Origin: Gaetbulibacter saemankumensis DSM 17032
Lineage (GTDB): Bacteria; Bacteroidota; Bacteroidia; Flavobacteriales; Flavobacteriaceae
Direction of reading: 5' to 3'
NCBI RefSeq assembly: GCF_000425645.1
Contig: NZ_KE384430.1
Span: forward strand, 1,227,492-1,291,491
Length of the DNA stretch: 64,000 nucleotides
The notes under the pieces were generated by a model. That model was not told the origin of the DNA. It saw only the letters and a program-made list of their open reading frames with translations, and did not search any database. The position numbers and the translations under genes were made by a program. Shown piece after piece: positions 28,457-35,220 of the stretch; position 1 is the first letter of the stretch, and every line of letters begins with the position of its first letter.

Positions 28457-30343
28457 TTAGTTTAGATTAGTTTCTACTGAAAGATTTAAATACTCTCCGG
28501 TTAATAATTTATATGTATTGTCTTTAAGGGTTACGTTTTTACAATGGTTAATTTTTATATTGGGTTCATCAGGAAAGATGGGACTGTAGGCATCTGTTTG
28601 AATTACTCTATTTGATTTGAATATTAAACCATCTACTGATTCCGCTTTTAAAATAGGCGAATCAAAAGTGTAAAAATCATTGTTGCTGATTATAATATCT
28701 TTATGATAATAACCTTCAACTTGACTTTTATTTAAGTGTTGTTCAGGATCTATTAGTATGATAGCTTGTTTATTTCCTCCATGTAAATTATTTACAAATT
28801 GGTTGTTTTCAATTATAAGACTGTCACATGGGCCGGATTCATTCCATAATTTTAAATCACCTGACATTCGCATAGCTGCCATCTGGGATGAGATATAATT
28901 ATTACGAACTTCAACTTTTCTAGAGGTTGAAATAAGGAACCCTCTCGCTCTATTATTTCTAACTGTGTTGTTTTCAATTATTGCGGAAGCATGCCATGAA
29001 ATGTTGTCAATACCATCATACTCTTCAGCAATTTCCCTAATAGATTTATTAAAACTTAGAACCGAAACTTTTTCGTTAATCCGTTTTACGTCTTCTATGA
29101 TTAAAATTTCGGATTTAGGAAGCAGGGAATTCTTATCTACAATTCGTATACTGTCTCCTTTGGCACCAAAAAAATAATCTTTTTGATGAGGGTGATACGT
29201 TTCATAAGCAATTTGGTTATCATTTATAATTTTTTTTACTCTTGCATATGTTCCATGTATATTGGTGGCATCATCCAACATATTTTCGAATGTGCAATTC
29301 TTAATTGTAATTAGACCTTTACAGTTGCAAAAATGAGTGGCATCGGCAATGGTGGTTATCAAACGATTACTGTCTTCTCTTAAAACAACGTTGAAGCTAT
29401 CAAGAGTAATGTCACTAGATCTTTCTGCTATTAGACCCATAGCCCCTGAGTGATGCACATTAATATTCTTGAATAGCAGGTCTTTTGATTTGAATACTCT
29501 AAAACCTGGACATTCTCGATTGTTAAGATATTCTCCTTTTGAAATGAAAACCGATCCTATTGGAGGTACCATTTTATATTTAGAAGTGAGGCGTACTACG
29601 CTATCATTTAATGCTTTTGCCGGAAAGAAAAAACTGTTATCAAATCCACTATATAAGCCATGTTTGTAAATTGGGGCTCTTGTTGATCTATCCCAAATAA
29701 TATTTTGCCCAAGTCTCTGGTGATATTTTTCCTGTTTGGCATATCTATGACCAAATTCTTCTTCATATGGAGAGTTCTCTCTTTCTAAGGTTAAATAAAT
29801 ACGATTATCTTCTACTAAAAAAGGAGTTTCTATTTTAACATCAAAAGTCTTGTTTACAGGGTTGTTTTCGAGAATTGTACCTTGAGTAAAAAATGGCATA
29901 TCCCAATCTATACTTAGATCTGAAACGGTTATGTTATTACTGTCTTCAATTATAAAAGGCAACATTTTACCATGAAATATGAAATCTGAGCCACCTCCAT
30001 CAATATGAAAATTGTTAAAGTTAAAAAGAGGGAAAGGAGTTCTTTTTAAGCCATTGTCGTTATTTGTTATAGCTGTATAAAAATCTGGAGCGTAGGTAGG
30101 ATAAAAGTGGTAAGTTCCTTTTGGAAACTTAATGCCTGCATGTCCCTTGGATTTGCATTCCTCTAGAGCTTGCGCAATTATGGGGGTAAGGTCTTTTATT
30201 TGTGAAATTTGAGCCTCATCTAAAACATAATAGGTAGGGGTGTTGATTTCTGAATCTTTAAAAATAGATGTTAAGTCGAATAATATTATAGCACTTGCAA
30301 AAGCGATTGACACGATGATGAGAAAAAATATTTTTTTAGTCAT
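28457..30343 (-). CDS. GH110 alpha-1,3-galactosidase
   Basis: A 628-residue beta-helix enzyme with an N-terminal hydrophobic signal or anchor (~5-25). GH110 signatures: VSDLSIDWDMPFFTQGTI (~140), ADATHFCNCKG with D334, and CTFENMLDDATNIHGTYA with D357-D358. NN-turn coils follow (IENNTVRNNRA, VRNNYISSQMA). It differs widely from the second GH110 at 14866, so the two probably recognise different neighbouring sugars or sulfation states. It is the first gene of the susCD operon, which is unusual because a glycosidase precedes the transporter. The proposed HTCS operator lies 89-122 bases upstream. Confidence 0.9.
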   Translation of the reverse strand: MTKKIFFLIIVSIAFASAIILFDLTSIFKDSEINTPTYYVLDEAQISQIKDLTPIIAQALEECKSKGHAGIKFPKGTYHFYPTYAPDFYTAITNNDNGLKRTPFPLFNFNNFHIDGGGSDFIFHGKMLPFIIEDSNNITVSDLSIDWDMPFFTQGTILENNPVNKTFDVKIETPFLVEDNRIYLTLERENSPYEEEFGHRYAKQEKYHQRLGQNIIWDRSTRAPIYKHGLYSGFDNSFFFPAKALNDSVVRLTSKYKMVPPIGSVFISKGEYLNNRECPGFRVFKSKDLLFKNINVHHSGAMGLIAERSSDITLDSFNVVLREDSNRLITTIADATHFCNCKGLITIKNCTFENMLDDATNIHGTYARVKKIINDNQIAYETYHPHQKDYFFGAKGDSIRIVDKNSLLPKSEILIIEDVKRINEKVSVLSFNKSIREIAEEYDGIDNISWHASAIIENNTVRNNRARGFLISTSRKVEVRNNYISSQMAAMRMSGDLKLWNESGPCDSLIIENNQFVNNLHGGNKQAIILIDPEQHLNKSQVEGYYHKDIIISNNDFYTFDSPILKAESVDGLIFKSNRVIQTDAYSPIFPDEPNIKINHCKNVTLKDNTYKLLTGEYLNLSVETNLN

Positions 30344-30677
30344 TGGATGTTAACTTAAATTAAGTAGTTGTTATCATCTAATTTAAATTAAAATTCGGCT
30401 TAAATGTGAGGCAGTCGTAACATAAATTGTGAAATGTTACAAAATATCATCTAAGTGTTACAAAGTTCAATAATGGGAGTTTTTTAATTTTCCCAGGTAG
30501 AATTTTCCCGTCTAATTATTGAAGGTTAAAAGGAATGTGAATAGGGCAAGAGTGTTTAACGAAATACCACCACAGAACTATAAAACGCTCTAATTAGTCA
30601 ATGTGTAGGGCAACTGATATTTATCATTGTTTATATGTAGTGATATAATTAAGTTCATTGGTTAAAAACATATAATC
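30344..30677. other. Divergent intergenic region upstream of the susCD operon
   Basis: This 334-base gap contains operator site 3. A possible hairpin (AGAGTGTTT at 30549-30557 with AAACGCTCT at 30583-30591) also lies here. No perfect TAnnTTTG box was found for the leftward operon. Confidence 0.45.
30432..30465 (-). promoter_or_regulatory. Candidate HTCS operator, site 3
   Basis: On the minus strand TTTGTAAC, 15 bases, then TGTAACATTT reproduces sites 1 and 2 with the same 21-base periodicity and the same TGTAACATTT right half. Relative to the gene it controls, its orientation is opposite to that of sites 1 and 2. Confidence 0.6.
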
Positions 30678-31067
30678 ATGAAAAATTCTGTAAAAATATT
30701 TTATTGGACGCCTCGTATTATTTGTATTATAGCCATTTTATTTATAAGCTTGTTTGCTTTGGATGCATTTTCACTTGAACTTTCATTTTGGGCACAAATA
30801 AGTGGATTTTTAATGCATCTCATTCCTTCTTTTATTTTATTAGCCATACTCATTTTGGCTTGGAAAAAGGAATTTATTGGCGGTATACTATTTATGATAA
30901 TTGGTTTAGGCTTAAGCCCTATTGTTTTTTCGCATAATTATAGAATGAACCATTCTATTTTTATGAGTCTTGGTATTATTCTAACAATTACAATTCCTTT
31001 TGTTATAGTTGGCGTCCTTTTCATTATCAGTCATTTTAAGCGAAAAAAAACAATAGACAATCAATAA
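30678..31067 (+). CDS. Small four-helix membrane protein, function unknown
   Basis: A 129-residue protein with four predicted membrane helices: ~12-30 (IICIIAILFISLFALDAF), ~36-58, ~64-82 (FIGGILFMIIGLGLSPIVF) and ~95-118. It has a short basic C-terminal tail (FKRKKTIDNQ). No motif suggests a function. It stands alone between the PUL and the tmRNA gene. Confidence 0.75.
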   Translation: MKNSVKIFYWTPRIICIIAILFISLFALDAFSLELSFWAQISGFLMHLIPSFILLAILILAWKKEFIGGILFMIIGLGLSPIVFSHNYRMNHSIFMSLGIILTITIPFVIVGVLFIISHFKRKKTIDNQ

Positions 31068-31119
31068 ATATAAATCATGTTTTATGGTTTAATCTAGAAA
31101 TCAAAATGGAGTTATATAG

Positions 31120-31251
31120 GGTTATGAAAGAGATAGGTTTTTTGTTGAGGTTTATTATTGTCCTAAATCTAATAAAATTACTAAACTAAGGAGTTTTAAA
31201 ACAGGGAAGCGTTTGGATAAATATTCTGAAGATTTTAGTAAGGGGTTTTAA
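31120..31251 (+). pseudogene. Remnant of a small cytoplasmic protein gene
   Basis: The frame ending at TAA 31249-31251 reads 43 residues of plausible protein (VEVYYCPKSNKITKLRSFK, then KRLDKYSEDF), but upstream it runs into a TAG at 31117 with no usable start. It looks like the C-terminal part of a broken small gene. The assignment rests on composition only. Confidence 0.35.
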
Positions 31252-31345
31252 TTTTCTTGTCCTAATTAGTATATCCTGCATTTTCTTGGATATTTAAGCT
31301 TAGGACGTGATGTAAATTGTACTATAATGCTAAATACTTTTGATT

Positions 31346-31723
31346 ATGAAAATTTTACATAAAACATCAGTGCAATTATTGTTTATTATAACAAGCTTAA
31401 GTTTTTTTTGTTGTGATTGGATAGGTTTGCCTAACAATTCGACTCCAGTTCAAGAAGAACCAAAATTCTGTGAAAAATTCTACGTCTATTTATTTGAGGA
31501 TGAAAATTGTTCAGGAACAAAAGACACTATTAGAATAGAATATCTTCAATTTAAAATTTTACTATTAACATGGGAAAATAATGATACTTTAATAAATCCA
31601 GAACAATGTCTTAAGGTTGAAGTCAAAAAATATCCTGAAGATGTTTATGTTGAAGGGTACATGAACGGCACAAATAAATCAGAAGCAATTCAATGGCATC
31701 CTTACTCGCCTTGTGATGATTAA
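31346..31723 (+). CDS. Small secreted or lipoprotein, function unknown
   Basis: The ATG at 31346 is preferred over the TTG two codons earlier; it gives 125 residues. The N-terminus is a signal sequence running into LSFFCCDW, a possible lipoprotein cysteine pair. The mature part is acidic and contains four further cysteines (CEKFY, ENCSG, EQCLK, SPCDD), which suggests disulfides. No family recognised. It is followed by the bidirectional terminator shared with tmRNA. Confidence 0.6.
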   Translation: MKILHKTSVQLLFIITSLSFFCCDWIGLPNNSTPVQEEPKFCEKFYVYLFEDENCSGTKDTIRIEYLQFKILLLTWENNDTLINPEQCLKVEVKKYPEDVYVEGYMNGTNKSEAIQWHPYSPCDD

Positions 31724-31776
31724 TAATTCTTTGTCGATTTTAAGAATTATTGTCTATATGTTGGCTAGATAAAATT

Positions 31777-31813
31777 AAAAACCCTGTAAAACATATAGTT
31801 TACAGGGTTTTTT
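31777..31813. terminator. Bidirectional terminator between small lipoprotein gene and tmRNA
   Basis: AAACCCTGTAAA and TTTACAGGGTTT pair perfectly around an 8-base loop, with A/T runs on both sides. It ends tmRNA on the minus strand and the 31346 gene on the plus strand. Confidence 0.8.
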
Positions 31814-31815
31814 AG

Positions 31816-32205
31816 TGGAGTCGGAGAGAATCGAACTCTCGTCCAAACAAGTAACCAAAGGGCTTTCTACACGTTTATTCTTTTCTTGTTTTTTCGATTA
31901 TAAGCTGGTTAAAGACAGCCTACTTATAACTTAGCTTTTAAATCTCGAAAGTGCATCAAAGCGCTACACTATCTTAGTTAATATTTACGATGCCTCTAAA
32001 AAGAACGCCACTAACCAAGGCTTTCTGGAGACATTTAGCTTGTACACCTTGTGTACCTAGGCAATCTTACTATAATTCAGATTAAGCAGCTAAAGCGTAG
32101 TTATTCTCGCCGTTTAAAGTTTGATTTAGCCTTTTACGTGTTTCAAAATCATTACACGACGTGCTTACCGTTCAATTAATCTCGCTGTCAAAACCAGTCG
32201 ACCCC
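31816..32205 (-). ncRNA. ssrA: tmRNA (transfer-messenger RNA)
   Basis: The minus strand begins GGGGTCGACTGGTTTTGACA, the conserved tmRNA 5' end. It ends with GAGAGTTCGATTCTCTCCGA and CTCCA, a T-arm plus acceptor strand. GGGGTCG and CGACTCC form the acceptor stem, and CCA is not encoded. The tag reading frame (32111 down to 32082) gives GENNYALAA and a TAA stop, matching the Gly-starting tags of Bacteroidota. It rescues stalled ribosomes together with SmpB. The 3' end faces the PUL. Confidence 0.95.
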
Positions 32206-32356
32206 AATGATTAATGTAATAAAGTATGGCGTTACCCTATCGGGCCAGGCTTTCGCAATCACTCTTTGCAAGGAGCTTCAACAATTGCCTCAATTATGAA
32301 ATATTCATGATTTCTTATATGCACAGTAGAAATCAATGAGTAATCCTTAACGCGAG
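32206..32356 (-). ncRNA. Structured leader or separate small RNA upstream of tmRNA
   Basis: Between a good promoter (32360-32391) and the tmRNA 5' end lie ~150 bases with several inverted repeats. TGATTTCT/AGAAATCA (32308-32335) is a perfect 8-base stem. ATGAA/TTCAT (32296-32308) adjoins it. On the minus strand AGGCAAT can pair with ATTGC...GCCT, and GGC pairs with GCC near the tmRNA. Its inner half is richer in G+C than the surroundings. It does not match SRP RNA or RNase P RNA by eye. Either a long precursor leader removed from tmRNA or an independent RNA. Confidence 0.4.
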
Positions 32357-32359
32357 CAG

Positions 32360-32391
32360 CAAAGTTATAAAAAGTTTGTATAACCATGCAA
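32360..32391 (-). promoter_or_regulatory. Promoter upstream of tmRNA
   Basis: On the minus strand TTG (32391-32389), 21 bases, then TAACTTTG (32367-32360) fits the -33/-7 consensus of Bacteroidota. The predicted start near 32356 is ~150 bases before the mature tmRNA 5' end. Confidence 0.6.
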
Positions 32392-32457
32392 TTCCTATTA
32401 CATTAGTTCAAAATTTATACCAAGTTATTTGTTGTCAGTATTTAATAAGTCAATTTT

Positions 32458-33666
32458 ATGAAATTTGCCATTATAAAAGAACGAAAAAATCCACCAGACC
32501 GTCGTGTTGTATTCTCGCCAGAACGTTTAAAAATGGCGAGCAATCAGTTTCCTGAAGCCTCTTTTGTGGTAGAATCGTCAGATATCAGGGTGTTTTCAGA
32601 TGGGGAATATATCAGTTTAGGATTTAAGGTAACTAACGATGTATTAGATGCAGATGTTTTTATTGGAGTAAAGGAAGTGCCTGTTGAGGCATTGGTGCCA
32701 AATAAAAAATATTTTTTCTTTTCACATACTATTAAAAAACAACCTTACAATAGAAAATTACTTCAGGCTGTTTTAGATAAAAATATTGAATTATACGACC
32801 ATGAAACCATTGTTGATGATAAAGGATTTCGATTAATAGGGTTTGGACGATATGCGGGTATTGTTGGAACTTATAATGGATTTCGTGCTTGGGGATTAAA
32901 AAATAACTCATGGGAACTTCCCAAGGCAGGTAATTTAAAAAATCAGGTAGCTTTAATAAATCATCTAAAAAAAATATCTGTACCCAATATAAAAATACTT
33001 TTAACAGGCAGTGGTAAAGTTTCAAATGGCGCTCAGGAAATGCTTGATGCGATGAAAATTAGACAAGTGTCTGTACACCAGTATTTGGATGAATCCTTTA
33101 GAGAACCCGTGTATTGTAAGATAGATGTATTAGATTATAATAAACGAATAGACGGTACGGAAATAGATGATGTGTTTGACTTTTTTAATCATCCCGAGAA
33201 GTATGAATCTAATTTTATGCGTTTCGCTAAGGTAACCGATTTTTATATTGCAGGACATTTTTACGGTGATGGTGCACCTTACCTTTACACTAGAGAAGAT
33301 GTGAAATCAACGGATTTTAAAATTAAGGTTGTAGCCGACATCAGTTGTGATATCGATGGACCGGTAGCCACTACGTTACGAGCTTCAACCATTGCCGAGC
33401 CTATTTATGGTTATAATCCAGAAACAGAATCCGAAGTCGATTATAAAACAGAAGGGGCTATTGCGGTTATGGCAGTCGATAATTTACCATGTGAACTTCC
33501 TCAGGATGCGAGTGAAGGCTTTGGCGAGATGTTTTTAAAATATGTTATCCCCGCTTTTTTTAATAACGATAAAGATGGTATTTTAGAACGAGCCAAAATC
33601 ACAGAAAACGGGAAGCTAACAGGTCGTTTTGCTTATCTTCAAGATTATGTTGATGGTGTTAACTAA
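32458..33666 (+). CDS. NAD(P)-dependent dehydrogenase, saccharopine/alanine dehydrogenase-like
   Basis: A 402-residue cytoplasmic enzyme. The N-terminal AlaDH/PNT-type domain starts FAIIKERKNPPDRRVVFSPE. The block HTIKKQPYNRKLLQAVLDKNIELYDHE and the Rossmann stretch IKILLTGSGKVSNGAQEML (GxGxxxxGA) follow. Near the end VVADISCDIDGPVATTLRAST is typical of lysine-forming saccharopine dehydrogenase relatives. The exact substrate is uncertain, because related flavobacterial proteins are named either way. It ends at a strong terminator shared with the convergent kdsA. Confidence 0.8.
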   Translation: MKFAIIKERKNPPDRRVVFSPERLKMASNQFPEASFVVESSDIRVFSDGEYISLGFKVTNDVLDADVFIGVKEVPVEALVPNKKYFFFSHTIKKQPYNRKLLQAVLDKNIELYDHETIVDDKGFRLIGFGRYAGIVGTYNGFRAWGLKNNSWELPKAGNLKNQVALINHLKKISVPNIKILLTGSGKVSNGAQEMLDAMKIRQVSVHQYLDESFREPVYCKIDVLDYNKRIDGTEIDDVFDFFNHPEKYESNFMRFAKVTDFYIAGHFYGDGAPYLYTREDVKSTDFKIKVVADISCDIDGPVATTLRASTIAEPIYGYNPETESEVDYKTEGAIAVMAVDNLPCELPQDASEGFGEMFLKYVIPAFFNNDKDGILERAKITENGKLTGRFAYLQDYVDGVN

Positions 33667-33709
33667 TTTTGTTGTTGTTTAATAAGAGGTAAATTTTATT
33701 CTATATTAA

Positions 33710-33754
33710 AAACCACTCTAACATAGCATCTAAAGGACTATGTTAGGGTGGTTT
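33710..33754. terminator. Bidirectional terminator between dehydrogenase gene and kdsA
   Basis: AAACCACTCTAACATAG (33710-33726) and CTATGTTAGGGTGGTTT (33738-33754) pair over all 17 positions with one G-T pair and an 11-base loop. AT-rich runs lie on both sides. Confidence 0.8.
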
Positions 33755-33829
33755 AAGTTTTTGATTTTATATCTTATTTGTACCTTATCTTTTTAATTTC
33801 GATTTGGTGATTTTTTATTCTATTGAATT

Positions 33830-34648
33830 TTATAGACTATTCACCGTTTTTCTTATAGCAACTAAATTGGTAAGAAGTTTTTCTAAGTTGTCTAAATGCA
33901 GCATGTTAGCACCATCACTTTTAGCATTGGCAGGATCGAAATGTGTTTCAATAAATAAACCATCTACATTATTTACTACGCCAGCTCTGGCAATAGTTTC
34001 TATCATATCGGGTCTTCCTCCTGTTACACCGTGACTTTGATTTGGTTGTTGTAGTGAGTGTGTAACGTCTAAAACCGTTGGAGCATATTGTCTCATGGTT
34101 GGAATACCTCTGAAATCAACAATCATATCTTGATAACCGAACATGGTACCGCGGTCGGTTATCCACGCCTTTTCGTTACCTGAATCCTTAACCTTTTGTA
34201 CGGCATGTTTCATGGCTTCCGGACTCATAAATTGTCCTTTTTTCAGGTTTACTACTTTACCCGTTTGGGCTGCGGCCACTACTAAATCGGTTTGACGTAC
34301 TAAAAAAGCAGGTATTTGTAATACATCTACGTATTGTGCGGTAAAAGCAGCATCGGAAACTTCATGGATATCTGTAACCGTTGGCACATCAAATGTCTCA
34401 GAAACTTTTTTTAATATTTCTAATGCTTTTTCATCTCCAATGCCTGTAAAGCTATCAACACGACTGCGGTTTGCTTTCTTAAAGCTTCCTTTAAATACAT
34501 AAGGGATTTCAAGCTTATTAGTAATAGTAACTACTTTTTCGGCAATTCGCAATGCCATATCTTCACCTTCAATAGCACATGGGCCACATAAAAGGAAAAA
34601 ATTATTAGATTTAGAATGTTTTATTTTAGGTATATCTTGAAGATTCAT
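33830..34648 (-). CDS. kdsA: 3-deoxy-8-phosphooctulonate synthase (KDO-8-P synthase)
   Basis: A 272-residue DAHP-synthase-superfamily enzyme that condenses phosphoenolpyruvate with arabinose 5-phosphate for the KDO of lipopolysaccharide. Visible motifs: FLLCGPCAIEGEDMA, YVFKGSFKKANRSR, GFxD-type VPTVTDIHE, VDVLQIPAFLVRQTDL, NLKKGQFMSPEAM, TDRGTMFGYQDMIVDFRG and FIETHFDPANAKSDGANML. Length is normal for the family. The start at 34648 matches the usual N-terminus. Its product feeds the envelope pathway to which the 37418-44412 cluster may also belong. Confidence 0.97.
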   Translation of the reverse strand: MNLQDIPKIKHSKSNNFFLLCGPCAIEGEDMALRIAEKVVTITNKLEIPYVFKGSFKKANRSRVDSFTGIGDEKALEILKKVSETFDVPTVTDIHEVSDAAFTAQYVDVLQIPAFLVRQTDLVVAAAQTGKVVNLKKGQFMSPEAMKHAVQKVKDSGNEKAWITDRGTMFGYQDMIVDFRGIPTMRQYAPTVLDVTHSLQQPNQSHGVTGGRPDMIETIARAGVVNNVDGLFIETHFDPANAKSDGANMLHLDNLEKLLTNLVAIRKTVNSL

Positions 34649-34686
34649 TCGCTTAAAATTTCAATTTCAAGCTGCAAATATACATA

Positions 34687-35037
34687 TTAAAAGCTTCGTT
34701 TCAGACTATTTCTTATAATCCATAAAGCCATTAATAAATTAATAATAACAATAAGTCCTCCAACAAATGTAGAGTTAGAAGTGATTGGAACTAATCGAAA
34801 TAAATCGAGTAAATAGGCTAATAGTAAGTATGACGAAAGACAAACAAAAGTTATTCCCAGCGTGAAGTTAAGTTTTTTAGTAGGTTTTATAATTTGCCAT
34901 AAAAAAGGAATACCAAATAATAAAATCGGGTAAGCGGTAATTCCTCGAGTTTTGTTAACAGCTGTGAACACATAAGCCGTAGCTGCAATAAAATATAAAT
35001 AAGGAATGTATTTAGAATATTTGTTTAATAGTTTCAT
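34687..35037 (-). CDS. Small membrane protein, function unknown
   Basis: A 116-residue protein with four hydrophobic helices (~10-27, ~33-50, ~58-77, ~88-108) and a basic start (MKLLNKYSKYIPY) and end (RNSLKRSF). No motif recognised. It may be co-transcribed with kdsA, 38 bases downstream. Confidence 0.7.
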   Translation of the reverse strand: MKLLNKYSKYIPYLYFIAATAYVFTAVNKTRGITAYPILLFGIPFLWQIIKPTKKLNFTLGITFVCLSSYLLLAYLLDLFRLVPITSNSTFVGGLIVIINLLMALWIIRNSLKRSF

Positions 35038-35189
35038 TTTACTTGAGGGTATTATAATAGCAATAATTGAAAAAGTTAGTAAAAAGTGTTGTCTTTTTAA
35101 TTGTTAATCAATGCGTTATCAAAATTAAAGATTAATTTTCAGTAAGAAATATTTATAACAATTAATTAACTATATATGAAAATATGCCG

Positions 35190-35197
35190 TACATTTG
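35190..35197 (+). promoter_or_regulatory. -7 promoter box of typA
   Basis: TACATTTG matches TAnnTTTG exactly and lies 23 bases before the typA ATG; no clear -33 TTG. Confidence 0.5.
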
Positions 35198-35220
35198 CAC
35201 GCTTAAAATAAGGCACAATT

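Noticed and set aside
30411-30441. CGTAACAT...ATGTTACA inverted repeat next to operator site 3
   Set aside because: It overlaps one half-site of the direct repeat and has no counterpart at sites 1 and 2, so it is probably incidental.
31106-31189. ATG frame of 27 codons (MELYRVMKEIG...)
   Set aside because: Too short, ends early, and overlaps the better-looking remnant in another frame; no promoter or family resemblance.
32206-32356. SRP RNA or RNase P RNA upstream of tmRNA
   Set aside because: The conserved SRP tetraloop region and RNase P core sequences are not present.
33710-33754. Long inverted repeat as a possible insertion-sequence end
   Set aside because: It lies between two convergent genes, has a short loop and flanking A/T runs, and no transposase or target duplication is near; a bidirectional terminator explains it.
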